Positions 10,826-24,220 of a stretch of 64,000 bases of DNA are shown here, one piece after another; position 1 is the stretch's first letter; each line of letters starts with the position of its first letter. The notes under the pieces are model-generated. The model was not told where the DNA came from. It worked only from the letters and a program-made list of their open reading frames with translations, and did no database searches. A program made the translations under genes and the position numbers. This DNA is from Helicoverpa zea (taxonomy: Eukaryota; Arthropoda; Insecta; Lepidoptera; Noctuidae), in NCBI RefSeq assembly GCF_022581195.2, contig NC_061469.1:5828001-5892000 (forward strand), written 5' to 3'.

Positions 10826-13038
10826 GTAACCAGTTCACAAAGGTGTAGGTGATGCATTAACAACAAGCAATTTATTAACGATTAGTAGTAGCATTAGTGC
10901 GTTTGTTCGTGGGTCGTAATGGACCAAATGATATACCTATGTAGCACAATGTATTGCGTTTAGTGCGTCACTGCTGTGATTTAAACCTTGTATGTAGTTT
11001 GTACTTAGGAGAAGTTCACTATTCATAAACAGCCTGAGATTTATTTTTAAGTTAAAGAAGCTCTTGTATAGATAGTTCAACTCAGATTTGCGCGCGGCCC
11101 TATGTGTGCGTCGGCTTGTAAATATACAACTTTCGTTCGTGTGACAGTGACGTCGTCCGAGCATGACGTGTTCTTATCGCTTTTTCTTATGGGTACAGTC
11201 GTTTACAAAAATGTCTAGTTCTTCACGGAGAAAATGTTTAAGGAGTCAGGTAGCGTTTCAAAAAATGAAACAACATTCAAAGCTTTTTATTATTACATTT
11301 TACAGTTTTTCATTATTTTCTCATACGTTTTTTCAAATTGACATTGACAGTATCTAAGAAATAAATGAGGTGAAATATCTAAGATGAATTAAATACTTCT
11401 TACATATTTTCTAGCTCGGGGTACGCGGACAATAAATAAAAGTGTGGACTAAGAATGTAAAAAGACGTATAATCTAGTATAATAATGTAAACAAAATGTA
11501 TGGGGATTTTTTTAAAATTATATTGCTTCGCATAATGTCGACCAAAATAAGACGGAAATAATGAAACTCATAAATGAACGTTTAATTCAAACTGATGAAG
11601 GGGTGTTGGGTAATACCTGTAGACATGTACAAAAGAAAAACCAAATACTATAGACATTTTGACATGGAGTCAAAATTTATAATTGACCTTGGTGAGAGTA
11701 GCGAATCTGAAAATTCATCATTTATTTTTCAAGTAGCGATTCAGAATCATTATAAATAAATAAACATTAAATTACGTAATAACTGATTTTCTTTAAACAG
11801 CCTTATACAACCCCTAAATAACTTTATTTGTACCCGACTGTACCTCTTGTCACGCACACAAAGTCACTGTATATGTACAAGGGTTACCCACACATAAGGC
11901 CGCGCGCAAGACTGAGTTGAACTTACTATACTTACATAGTTCATCAGGTATAAAAATCAGCTGTATCAAATGGAGACTCGTCTATATGTTGAGAAACTCA
12001 TTAATATTGAAGCGTCAAGAGTACATCATTATAGACTTCTGATAATCATTACTGGTAGTCTGAAACCAGTTTCGACAACCTGCCTTTCCAATTTATTTTA
12101 TCCTGTTATTCAAATAGGTTTGTGAGGTCAGTTACGAATAGGCTATGCAAATAATAGAATCAGCTGTGGTTAGATTAGAAGTTGGGTCCAAAATAATTGG
12201 GAAACGGCAAGGTATGCACTGAAATAATATCTAGGTACAACATCATCATGTGCATATAAATTATGCAGTAGCTATTTCGTCTACATCAATCTGTGGTATT
12301 CATGGATTCATAATTTATTCTAGTCTAAGGTTACATACGTACGTTATTGAACGTTTTAATTCTTGCATACTGAGAAGTTATTTTCAGTTTATAGAAGAAA
12401 AGTCAATAGTATTGAACCTTCTTTTGAAGACGTCATGAAAATGACATCACGCCGGTTTTTCTTAAAAGGTTAGGCAGAGGCGTACTTACGATCGAACACC
12501 CACTTATTGTATACCTTTGGCATCATTCATTAGTTCATTCATTATTGCCTCTTCACTTGACAGTTACTTCAAAACTCCATTAAAGATATTTTAACGTACT
12601 AGCTGAATTTAATTGAAAATTTAAACGTCATAGTGAGACCTGCATAATAGGCACAAGAACAAAAGATACAATCTATCGATGGCTTAGTTTATAATAGAAC
12701 AGGTAGGCATAATCAAATCACAAATCCAGATATTAATTTCATTTTAAAAACCAATCCCATTTTTATCCGCTTCGGGATTAGATGGTACGGCCTCGGATAC
12801 GAGATTTAATGCAGGGCTTATTATAACTGTAGGAATTGTGTTATGGGTATTTTTTTCACCCATTTGCATCTAGTCAGATTTAGATACAAATTTTTGAACT
12901 AACAGCTCTTCTTCCCCACTAGCGTATTTTTGTCGCAGGTAGCAAAACCTAGAGTATCCTAGCGACTTTTGAGTGGAAAAAATATATCGCGCGATGCCAG
13001 GTGGCATCTTTTATACTTACGCTAGAAGTCAACCATTT
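10826..13038. other. Non-coding stretch
   Basis: No supported gene. A degenerate family B scrap (GGTTAGATTAGAAGTTGGGT) lies near 12168. Confidence 0.45.
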
Positions 13039-13051
13039 ATGTCTGTTTTAA

Positions 13052-13420
13052 CTGCCTCGTTGGTCTAGTTGTCGCAAGTGTGGCTGCTGAGCACGAGGTC
13101 TCGGGTTCGATTCCCGAGTCGGGCCGAAATCGCTTTGTGGGTTTTAGAAGACTTTCACAAAGCAGCCCGAAGCCTGGAAGTTGGTGATTGATTCACCCGT
13201 GCATCGGAGAGCACGTAAATGTCGGTCCTGCGCCTGATCTCTTTCCGGTCGTGTCGGATTGCCGTCCCATCGGGCTATGAGAGTGAAGGAATAGGGAGTG
13301 CACCTGTGTCTGCGCAAATGCTTGTGCACTATAATATGTCCTGCGCAGTTGGCTAATCTCCTTACATGAGAACAGCCGCCGTAGCCGATAATCGGCTAGG
13401 AGGACATCATCATCATCATC
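13052..13420 (+). mobile_element. Full-length SINE, family A (tRNA-derived), with 13-bp target duplication
   Basis: The head CTGCCTCGTTGGTCTAGTTG and, about 50 bases on, GGTTCGATTCCCGAG are clear A and B boxes of a tRNA-derived pol III promoter. The body runs to a (CAT)n tail. ATGTCTGTTTTAA at 13039-13051 and again at 13421-13433 is a perfect 13-base target duplication. The tRNA-like head is part of the SINE, not a functional tRNA gene, because the structure continues for another 300 bases. Confidence 0.85.
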
Positions 13421-13652
13421 ATGTCTGTTTTAATAGATTTATTTTTTATAATTCTATGTATTGTTTTTGACGCACCAAATAAATAAATGAACTGATCTCT
13501 ATCGCTCTATCTATATGTATACGCGCAACAACGCCCGTTCAATCCGAGCCTTGTCACGTCCAAAAACTGCGCGGAAAATTTTCTAGTGTGAAGCAGCACG
13601 CTGGGAGTGAGTGAGTATGACTATGACTTATTTTTACATAGTTAACACTTAC

Positions 13653-13808
13653 CTGGTGAATATCTCAATATCTCAGCAGGGTCTATAGGCGGAGCGTACC
13701 ACGGCCTCCGCGAGTACACCTTCTTGGTGTTCACCGTCCGTTCGCTCGCGTCAACGTTGCGGTAACTCGATGGTGACAGGTTTAACATCTCTAAACATCT
13801 GATGATAC
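13653..13808 (-). CDS. Exon of the unidentified membrane protein
   Basis: A strong acceptor (TTTTTTTCGTCCACAG) precedes 13808 and a near-consensus donor (CAG|GTAAGTG) follows 13653, giving a 156-base exon. Only one frame is open: it runs from IIRCLEMLNLSPSSYRNVD to RRPWYAPPIDPAEILRYSP. The other two frames stop inside. The outgoing 1-base overhang joins the exon at 5003 as a GAT (Asp) codon. The incoming 2-base phase fits the candidate exon at 35444-35358. The basic and proline-rich sequence with a WYAPP motif is not one I can assign to a family. The splice signals make this the most secure exon of the gene. Confidence 0.65.
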
Positions 13809-16800
13809 CTGTGGACGAAAAAAATGGGTTTAAATAATTGGTATTAATAAGTATCGAGGGAAAATGAGTGGAAATTAATAAGATACATCAAAACACATAA
13901 CAGCATTTTCTTTTGAGGGTTGATTTTTTTAGTGCTACAAACACACGAAACATGTATTTTCCTTATTATCTGCGTCACGTTTACAGCATGGTGAGTTACA
14001 AATACAAGAAACGAGGACTGACAAGAGTAAGAGCAAATGACAAACTCAGTTGGGAGCTGACATTTGCTGAGATTGCGTAATAGATGACAATCTTCCTTTC
14101 TTTACTTATGTATGTTCTTATAATACAAATCCTTTAGCTCATAAAATTGAATAAAAAATAAAAATATTACAATTTAAATCTTTGTTCAATTTCTCTCATA
14201 AAATTATACAACAGGTGACACCTTAATCCCGCCGTTGAAATCTAGGCTGCTTCTATTTGTGGCCGGCCAGGGGTTAAATCAAGCTTTCAGGGCAGTGGAC
14301 CTAAGATAAGCCACACCACGAACAATTTTTCTGGGCAAAACGAAAATAAACTGTCTGAGATAGATATTTTTGTATATTTCACAAGTTTATGACATACATA
14401 AAAGGTTTTACATTTTATCTTTCAGACTAATTAATTGTGTGTCATATTGTAACAAAATATGTACTTGGAAAAGCACAATTCTGTTTTCCATGTTGAGGTT
14501 TTCTTGGAAGGTTTTCCTGGTCCATTAGTAAGAGGCGTCCAAACGTATATGAGAATGTATATTTTATATGGAAAAGTTTATGTGATACCTTGTGACAAAT
14601 AAAATACGGTTACGCTTGGCCAAGCAACACAGCTATGAGGTTTAAATGAATCCTTATCGTTCTATCCGACAATTTTAATAAGTACAGGATTTTTCAATAG
14701 TAGACGACATCATAGACGGAGACAATAACAACAGCAAAGCCATAATAAAAAATGAAAAGGAAAAAAAAACATAAATATGTACGTCAATGTCTCACCTATT
14801 GTAGAAAGCGAGCTTCACAAACCGTGATTTTATTTGTGTGTAAAAGCATCATAAGACAGATTTATTTTGCAAACTCCATGTTTATAAAAGTTCAAAAGAA
14901 AATATTTTCTTAACGCTTGACACGTGACCTTTTAAAATAAAACTGCAAAAGGGAAAACTAGATACGACCGGCGAAGGTTGAAACTCTTTGAAAATGAGTA
15001 ACTGAATAAGAGGAAACCACACGTTGCCGCAGAATGGAAATGAAAGCCATACCCTTTGATTTATATGACACCACATGAAATATTTCAGACCAAAAGATTT
15101 CAAATTCATGATAATTAATAAAGTTCAACATTTCTTTTAGTTAAATATTACTTAAGTTAATACTGTAACTTTTACACATTTTAACTTACCAAATCATAAT
15201 TTCGTATAAAATGTGTAAAACTAACTCAATGAGGTAGATTTTATGAGCCGCAAAAAAGTTTTAGCCAATCTCATTAAGTTAAAACATTGTTTAAATTTTT
15301 ATTGCTTCAGTTTTGTAATTAAAATAGTTTTTGTGTAATGTTTTCATTGCCGTTTTATTACGCATGTTAGTGTCGCAGTAATATCAAAAAGAGTAATAAC
15401 TGTAAAAAATTCATAAAATAAAAACAAATAATAAATTCAATACAATGGTTTCGTAAAAATCTGAATGACCTGACAAATATTCAATTTGAAATTTACTTTC
15501 CTACTGCCGGGGATGCCCTCGTACATAAAGGGTTTAAGAAAGAACATGATGTGTTTAAGTCAGAAAGAATCTGACACTCCATAAAAACACCAAAGGCAAA
15601 ACTGGTCGACAGAGGCTATTTCGAAACATTCAAATTAGGCATGTGTCCCATATTCAATCGGATATTCCATGTTAACTTTCCAACAAAAAGGTTGGCCCTT
15701 TATATTTTCTCACGAAGGTTTTTTTCTCATTCAGGAAATATTTGAATATTGCGGTATAAAACAAGATAAGATAGAATCACGACATCATAATATAATGCAA
15801 AAGGTTTTTCATTAATTAACATACTAATGGGTTCCTCAGCGGTTCGGAATACAATTTACAAGTGTGTATTCCGGCTGTTATATATCTTTGGAAGTCAGAA
15901 CCCAGAAACTCAGACAATTAGTCTTATGAAGGGGTATTCAGTTTAGATCAGAGAAGAGGTCAGATGGGCTGTCTCTCCATGTAAAACATTGACACACAAC
16001 AGCCTCATCAGAAACTCTATCTAGTAAAACACCATACGATGCAAATGAATGAAAACCGAGGCTTACCCCAAAAGCTTTTCTGTGTAACCCGTTACACGTA
16101 TAAGATAATGCCGAACCAGCCAAATGGACGTCGTAACTCTTCGAGAGTTACTCAAATAGAAACAAAAACGCTATGACCCACGGCCTTTCATATATTGGCA
16201 GTTTTTGACCGCTATCTGAATAATGTTTTGGCAAAGACATTGGAACCTTTTTGTTACACCTTACCTATGCTAATATTTTGCAGCTGTGTTGGTCGATTCG
16301 TGGTTGGAATTTAGAAAATATGGTTCTGCGAATAAAATATAAGCCATTTGCTGACATCGAGAATATAGAGTAATTTACGTGGTTATTCACAAAACAATGG
16401 TGTAACTAGAAGTACATGCAAGAGGTAGAGGCATAATACGCCAGCATTTTGGCTTGGTTGCCATCGCATGATTTGCAAAGATTAAACACATGGCTTTATT
16501 CCGGAAACGCAAACAAAATGTTTACCACAGTACATTAAATAAATGACTCAATTTCAAATAAGGAAACAAAGTTAATTTTACATAGCCAACGAAAATCGAA
16601 AGCTTTTACGGTTAGCGATTTCCCTTACGTTCTTCAATCTTTAAATCCCCACCCAATTTCCCAAGAAATGTTACAAAAATATTGTGTCACCTTTTCTTTT
16701 GTGAAAGGCAAAGAATAGCCCTTGGATATTTTCTGCCCTTCCACTCGGCGAGGCGGTAAATAAGCATTAGTTTCAACGCGTAGTCGGATTACGCTTTATT

Positions 16801-19800
16801 AAAATGAACTCGAACGTAAGTTTTAATTAAGTCGCTATTCTATTTTTCTTAATTAAGGTAAGTGTGGTTGAAAGTTATTTTGGTATGCAAAGTGTATTTA
16901 GGTTAGAATAAAGAGATAATAGACCAATAAAATGCTCTTAATGTTTTGGTGGCGGCGCAGCAGCGCGTAACAAGTTGTTTTAGTATTCGTTCGCGAATTC
17001 CGAATCTTGTCAGTACTACTGTCTGAAGTGGTAAGGGAAAGAAGGTATTTGTGAGAATAACAGACAAAGAATAAATGGAGTAGTTAATCAGACCTAAACG
17101 AGCGCATTTCATCAGCACGTTCACAATTAGTAGTAGGTACGTATCTCAAAAGAACCTCTAATCAATGGCACAGGAAGGTCATAATTTCCTTACCCATATA
17201 ACATCTTTTTAGCCACATCACACAACTGCCTTGAAAGATATTTAAGCATGACCTTGCGATATTCTGACATCATATTATTAAACTTTTTCAACTTTTTGCA
17301 AAGTAATTCTCAATACAAAATACGCCATTGTGTTTCCTACTTACTACGCGAACTTGCAGATAAAATAATTAATTAATATTTATTTGTAGTGTTGTTTTCC
17401 ACGTTTTCATCAACGTGAAAACCCGATATGAAAATAAAAGACTTATTCATATTTTTAAAAGGTTTCGTCAGAAATGTATTGTCATAATAATCGGCCGAGC
17501 GCTTTCTGCGGTCACAGGTTTTATGAAAACGATAAATAGATTTTCATGTCATTGTTATTCTTGTGAACAGTAAGTATAACACGTGTATATTATAACAATT
17601 TTAAAACACGTCTATTATTCCTTCCATAATTTATAAATCGAAAAATCAATCCCTCTTTCCTAACACAGAATCTTAGAAGAAAAAAATAAGGCTTCCTTTT
17701 TAATTGAAACCTCTCACAGCTATTAATGCGTTCTAAATTGCGACAGGAAGAGAGAAAAAAGCTAATTCATTTCGGGATGCAGACTATCATTAGAAATTTT
17801 ATAGACCGTGAAAGTGGTTCCGTAGGGGAATAATTAAGGACAGTCGACGGCCAGAGTGCAATACTATGAAGCAGTCTTATTACGTTGTGCATTAGCCTTA
17901 TGGCACTTAAGGCGTGTTCGTGGACTAATGGTATAAAGAGTAACTTCAGTTGAGAGAATTCGAGGTATCATTCAACATGTTGTTTCGGTTTTCACTGAAA
18001 GTCTGATTTACAGTTTTTTAGGCTGAACGAGGACGTGATACTTTCATATTTTCGTACACATAAGTTTCGTTTATCTTCTGTCAAAGAAAACTATTGTTAG
18101 CAGAAGTGACGTTCAAAATGTTTTTAATTACCAATTCACTAAAAGCATAGTGATGACCAATTCAACCATTAATGAATTCAATATTTATCTATATTCACAA
18201 GAAAGATAAACTGTGCCTATATTAATACTAAAACTTGAGTGTTTGGTTTGTGGTCTATTATATTATTGTACAACAAATGCGTCAAGCAAGGACGATAGAA
18301 GAATAAAGTATTGCGCAAGGTCTAGTTCTAATACGCAATTCTATTCTTCCAGGAATTCTATTGTAAATTCCTAAAGAAAAACACTATCGCAAAACAGACA
18401 GTATTTCTAGTTACTTTGCCTGTGACAGTAGGAAACCGTTTAAAATTCTTTACATGTTAAAACAATGTTCGTTATTTTCTTTCAATGTATTGCAGGGTGC
18501 ACAATTGTGCAATACAGACGCAATGTTTTCTCAAAGTACGTGACTCCTTTTCCAGTTTGATTGAGTCACTCTTTGATTAAAAATAAATAAGTTTATGTTG
18601 ATTATACGTAGGTTGAAATGATATGATAAAAATGATGAAAACTATTTGGCAAAACCAATTTGTAGTTAAAGTACTGAACTTTCGAAAAAGGTTTAACAAG
18701 CCAAAACCTTTTAGGCCCAAGATGCCTGTTGGATCGAAACAAGCACGATCCGATCTACCAAATCAAATCACTGAATTCTTTGTATATTCTTACTTTATCT
18801 AAAGACTACATCGCGAATGAAAATAACTAAATAATACACCAAATCTTATTTTCGAACTCCGAAATATTGAAGGTAATATAGAAAAATAAGACTATTCGAA
18901 AGATTGGATTTGATATTCTATAAAAGAATAGAAATATAAACAAAAAGGACGAAATCAGAGTGTTATTTTTTGAGATAAAAATATTCCATAGCCGTGGGAC
19001 GTATTGGATCTATTTAACAGATTCGTAAGCAGCCACTCAATATTCTTGAATGTTGATGCGGTAATTCGAATAGTGAATGCGGCTTCAGCTATAAAAAGAC
19101 CACTCTGTATAATAAACGTAAAGATTGAATCTTTTGTCTGCAAACCATTTTACCATTTCGATAAATTTCCACAACAATGAAATGAAACAAAATAATGGTC
19201 AATACAGCCGCAATTTTAAAGCTGCAGGTGTAAACGTATTAATATTTACTTTTTTGAATGTTTATAAATATAAAATAAATTATGATTGAGTCAAAATTAT
19301 GCATTGTGTTATGGCAGATACCTATTTTTTAAATCCATTATATCCATATTCCCTTTAGCAATCGGGAGACTGGAGTTTTAATAGAACTGAAAATATATAT
19401 GGATAAGAAACAACTCGATAAAAACTTGGTTTTTATTACGCCTTGCGTAAACAATTTCGTATGGACCAATCTGCAAAGTGCACCACGGACGCAAACTTAG
19501 CAACGCGTAGGCAAATTATTCTAAGTTTTTATTAAATGCGAAAGATTGAACTGCATTGAATAGTAATGGAAATTGAGTAATTCTTACGAAGCTTTAAAGT
19601 AGATATATTCATGGCAAAATGGACTTTAAGAATTGCGCTGTAAGTAAGTACCTTTTAGAGAAACACGCCTAAGCCTACTGTTATCGTACAAGAAATAAAG
19701 CAGCGTCATTTTAAACTTCACGGTAGAGAATAATTCTAGTTAATTTGTCAAAGGAATCTGCGTGAGGCGTATAAGATCGAAGACTTAAAGTGTCTTAAAT

Positions 19801-19832
19801 TATGAGTTGAATAAAGATCTGTGCCAAACACC
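13809..19832. other. Non-coding, AT-rich; probable long intron
   Basis: Six kilobases with only short random frames. I find no exon with convincing splice borders and no recognised repeat. Confidence 0.5.
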
Positions 19833-20055
19833 TACTAATATTAAAATGAACAAGTAACTCTGTTTGTTTGTTTTCTGCCCTGCTTTCATGCCAGAACTTC
19901 TTCTTTCGTCTCGATGACATGTTTTATAGTGAGACAACACTTTGTCAGCCCAATATGTAACCACAGCGAGAGCACGGCCGGATGATACCAGAACTAAAGA
20001 ACCGATTTAAATGTTTGCTAAACATCAGGCTGCAGAAAGTGATATCCTCGGGTAA
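19833..20055. repeat. Interspersed repeat of the 'CTACTAATATTA' type
   Basis: The start CTACTAATATTAAAATGAAC and AGTAACTCTGTTTGTTTG is a phrase I know as common repetitive sequence in Lepidoptera. It is degenerate and has no coding capacity. Confidence 0.4.
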
Positions 20056-20689
20056 ATTTTTTGAGAATAGCTAGTAATTAATGTATTTAAATGTGCTTAT
20101 ACCAGAAAATGTAAATCAACTTTACTTTTGTCAACTTTTAAGTCTCATGTAAAATATATATTAGGTTGCTTTCCTATATACCTACATAAAATATTTTAAG
20201 TACAATGCAATATTGATAAAGCTATATTTTAAAAACAAAACAGATATAAAAAGTTCATTGATTTGGCTTGTTGTCATAACAAATAGTTGGAGAGATAACA
20301 TTGCAATCACATTGAGTCAAACATAAACAAAATAACTATTAATGTAGTTATAGTTATTTACTTGCTTTTTGCAGATATCTTAATCTGAATAATAATCTAA
20401 TGAGAATAAACTGAATCTTGTGCTTCCAAACAAAAATGTGTGTAGGCAGGTAATTACAATTTTAGCAATACAATTTTAGACTAATTTAGAACTCGGGTAA
20501 AACATTTCGTAAATGTAACGTAATTTTGAGAGTTTCGACCCAAATTCTGGCAGTTAACGTTTCATGAAATAATTGATGTTAATAAAGGCTGCTAACAGAT
20601 AAAACAGTATAGGTAGGTAGTACGAGGAAAATAAAAAAATACCTACAATCTGCAAAAGGTCATAGGTGAGTTCATTCTTTGTTTCATTT

Positions 20690-21300
20690 TCACGTCAAAC
20701 CATTTCAAATCTAGACACACGGCAGTGTGTCCGCCAAGTTCGAGCAAAAAAGCGACACACCGGCCGTGGGTTATATTACACGAACCATTTCGGGCCAAAT
20801 TCGACCCCCCTATAACTCAAAATCTATTTTATTTACACATTTCAAATTTCTAGTATCTGTTGAGACCCCCTCACTTATCTAAAATACAAAATTTCATTAA
20901 TATACCTATTGTAGGTCTTGAGATATTGACGTCAGAAAATCGCTATTTTTACTATACACTCACTGACTGACTCACTCATCAAAAACCTAGACCACTTCCA
21001 ATGGTCGTATTGACTTGAAATTTGGCATGGAGGTAGGTCTTTATGTCAAGGTAAAGGGAAAAATCTGAAAATGGCCAAGTGTGAGTCGGTTTCAAAATAA
21101 TGAAGGTGTAAAATACCCAGTGTAAAATACCCCTAAGGAACTAAAACGAACTAAATTTATCTATATTTATATAATATACCTTCGAATGGTCGTACCGATC
21201 TGAAATTCGTTACAAAGGTTTGTATTAAGTCAAAGTAAAAATCTGAAAACGGCCAAGTGTGAGTCACTTTCGAAAATAACGAATGTGTAACTTTGATCCA
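20690..21300. repeat. Interspersed repeat with an internal diverged duplication
   Basis: This holds the phrases CACTCACTGACTGACTCACT and AATGGTCGTATTGACTTGAA, familiar from high-copy moth repeats. A block of about 115 bases (20995-21115: AATGGTCGTA through GGCCAAGTGTGAGTC) recurs in diverged form at 21178-21290. There is no open frame. It lies just upstream of the long palindrome and may belong to the same repeat complex. Confidence 0.5.
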
Positions 21301-21493
21301 CGAACATAATATATGATAACATGTCATGTCAGTCAGTTGGTAAATCTAGTCCATTTAGTTAATCTAGTTCATTTCTTTGTAAGAAGCATAGTGCATATTC
21401 AAAAATCTGAAAGATAGTATAAATGAGACATTTCCTTAACTAACTTAATCATAAGAAAAAAATAAAATAAACAACCTTACAAAAATAAATGAA

Positions 21494-21860
21494 ATCCCAC
21501 CCAAAACAAAAATGTGAAAGGCTGCCAAGTTCGATAATATGGAAATCCTTCGCCTATAAAAGAAGTGAGATCTGAATAAGTACCAAGTTCCATACACATA
21601 CCTCAGTTAAAAATAGTTACTTTTTAATAATGTTACTTGGCAAGTTTTAATAGAAAATTAAATACTTGATTCATTGCGTTTAGTAGGTTTATAAGAAGGT
21701 GTGTGAAAACTTGCCAAGTAACATCATTAAAAAGTAACTATTTTTAACTGAGGTATGTGTATGGAACTTGGTACTTATTCAGATCTCACTTCTTTTATAG
21801 GCGAAGGATTTCCATATTATCGAACTTGGCAGCCTTTCACATTTTTGTTTTGGGTGGGAT
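21494..21860. repeat. Long near-perfect palindrome (155-bp arms, 57-bp loop)
   Basis: The left arm 21494-21648 (starting ATCCCACCCAAAACAAAAAT) is the reverse complement of the right arm 21706-21860 (ending GTTTTGGGTGGGAT), with very few mismatches. It is either a fold-back transposable element or a recent inverted duplication of a repeat. No clear target duplication is visible. RNA from either strand would form a long hairpin. Confidence 0.75.
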
Positions 21861-22104
21861 AAAGTTCACTTGCAGGATTGATAGCATACACAAAATCAAT
21901 TTACAAGGTGATATAAGACAGTTTTGAACAGTAGCGAAAGGAAATTTATTCACTTAGGACAAGAGAATGAGAGAAACTGGTAGATCACTGTTTTACAAAT
22001 AAAATATCTTTATCTTATCTTACCTTTACTGCAATATTATGTTCTAAATATCTAGGAATTACATAAAATTATCGGTCATAAAATAATAATTATATTTTGT
22101 ATGT

Positions 22105-22921
22105 CTCTGCCCGACCACGGGACTACAGAGTCCCGGATTTTCGGAAGGCGAACGTGGCGAAGTCTGACATGCTTTAGTTGGTACTTACGTAGTGTTAAAA
22201 GTTATTTTATGCTTTTTTATAGGGTTCAGCGTTATTACCTTCTGTCATAATTATTGCGTACTTTTATTTGGGTCGGGGTTTTTTTTAAATTTATAATTTA
22301 ATTTCATGCTTTTTGAAGGATCTCCTTAATTTTTCTTTCTTTCCTTTAATTTCTTTTATCTTAAGATGGGGTCGCTATATGCGATCTCAGCCAAAGGAAG
22401 CTGTTTAACAATCCTCATGACAAACTGGCTCTGGGAGAATTGCACAGATTGAGAAACAATAAAGATTAACCTTTGGTCATTCTAGATTTTCAGTAAAAAT
22501 ATAAATCGGTTTATCCGTTTCATTCCGGCATTCCAGGGTTTCATCCGCCACATCCCATTTCCAGCATCAGGTTCTCGTCAATCAGAAACATGAAGAGAAC
22601 TCGTCAAGACAAATTCAACGAGCCCAAACTCGATGGGTTTACTAAAAGGCATTTCAGGGTTACGTCTCCTACCTTCGTGCCCTACCAGCAGACCAGCTCA
22701 GTGGTTCCAGAAGACATTAGTGTTTCAAATTTCAGATCCCACATATGCTTGCAAGTAAACTGAGCGTGTAACATTCTTATCACACCTAACAATCGAGCTG
22801 ATGACCTTGAAGACCTGAACCGATTTCCAACAAACATAGCTAAGAACACTCCCGACTGACATACCTTTTAAACAAAAAAAACCGTATTACAATCGGATCA
22901 TCCGTTTGGGAGCTACGATGC

Positions 22922-22965
<44 letters not shown>

Positions 22966-23010
22966 TCAAACTTATAACACGCCGTCGTTTTTGCGTCGGG
23001 GGTTAAAAAT
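22105..23010. repeat. Interspersed repeat complex with a (CA)n microsatellite
   Basis: The left edge (GACTACAGAGTCCCGGATTT) and the right edge (ACACGTCAAACTTATAACAC followed by GTCGTTTTTGCGTC) are phrases I know from very common lepidopteran repeats. A pure (CA)n run sits at about 22924-22962. No intact frame is present. Confidence 0.5.
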
Positions 23011-23535
23011 GATTAAGGCTTCATATTATTACCACGAATGTTTACTTTCAAAACTTTAACTCCAGTACCTACATGTTACTGTTAAACATCATATCTTAAC
23101 GCCTGAACAAATCTATTACGATAAGATTTCAGCGTGAAATGTTTATCTCCAAAACTTTTCGTCAGAGTAAGGGTACTTTCCGTGTTAGTTGAAGGTCTTG
23201 CCAGTTACAAAGTTTCTATATCCTTCTAATTTAAAAGTTTTTCTTGCAAGGGATGACAAAGATGTTAGTTTTGCGTTCAAAAAGGTTTTTATATAGATAT
23301 GCAATAAGTTTACGAGGATTTTTTTTTCTTTTTGACCCATACATAGACATATGAAATGAATGTTACATGATTGTCTGTCCATTTATATTAATTTGAGAGT
23401 TATCATAAACCAAAAAAAAACTAAATCAATTCCATCACAAACGTTTCGATATTTTTAGGTTATACACAAACTCTTTGGTACCATCCTTCTTTAACCGCAC
23501 CAAAAAGGTTTTCAAACTGAAAGGTTCATTTGCGT

Positions 23536-24220
23536 AAAGGAGATGGCCAAATTTTCATAGAAAAAAAACCCAGAATCGACAGCAATGAAATGGTTACCAA
23601 TAGGTTCTTTATGATAGACCTTTGATGGTGCCAAAAAATCCAGACTGAAATCCATGGGGTATAGGAGCTATTTCATATTATCGCAAAAATAGGTTATGTT
23701 GAATATATGTTGATTTTAAAGATTATTAACATCAAGGGACATAAAAAAGCAAAGTAAACTAACATTATACAAGCCACTAGTAACAACCCCATAGTTTCAG
23801 AGTTGGCCTGGTGATTAAAAGGTCTTGTATTTAACCACTCCAGATACGATTAAGCACCGACCTTACCTACTTGGAGAGGTTTCGCAGTTACATGCAACCT
23901 TCACAACTGGCTATGAAATGTTTTTGGAGAAATTGTCTTTGAAAATCGCGCCATGTGACATTGTCAAATATAACAAATGACTTATAATAGCAATGTAAAA
24001 CGGTCCAATCACGAGTCTGCATTCAACTTCTAACGAACATCAAACAGTAAAAGTAAACTTTTTTGTGAACTAAAATCTTGATCGAAAAAACGTTATAAAA
24101 AGAGAACCCCATGGTTTTTAGATGTTTTGAAATACTTTTTAAAATCCACAAATTATACTGAATCCAATCATACATATGAAGTTCCTGTCGACTCTGGGTT
24201 TTTTTTTGGCCATCTCCTTT
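23536..24220. mobile_element. Non-autonomous element with inverted termini, about 685 bp
   Basis: The left end AAAGGAGATGGCCAAATTTT and, a little further in, AAAAAACCCAGAATCGACAG match, inverted, the right end CTGTCGACTCTGGGTTTTTT and TTGGCCATCTCCTTT. The two ends are about 40 bases long and imperfect. The interior has no long frame. A target duplication is not obvious, so the superfamily is open. Confidence 0.5.

Noticed and set aside
13052..13130. tRNA-like sequence with A and B boxes
   Set aside because: It is the head of a SINE with a 300-base body, a (CAT)n tail and a 13-base target duplication, not a tRNA gene. The same applies to the family B heads.
1269..13808. Identification of the membrane-protein gene as an amyloid-precursor-like (APPL) gene
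   Set aside because: The acidic region before a membrane helix is suggestive, but no E1 or E2 domain and no NPTY cytoplasmic motif can be read, so the name is not supported.
22924..22962. (CA)n run considered as a regulatory Z-DNA element
   Set aside because: It is the simple-repeat part of a common interspersed repeat, with no gene nearby to regulate.
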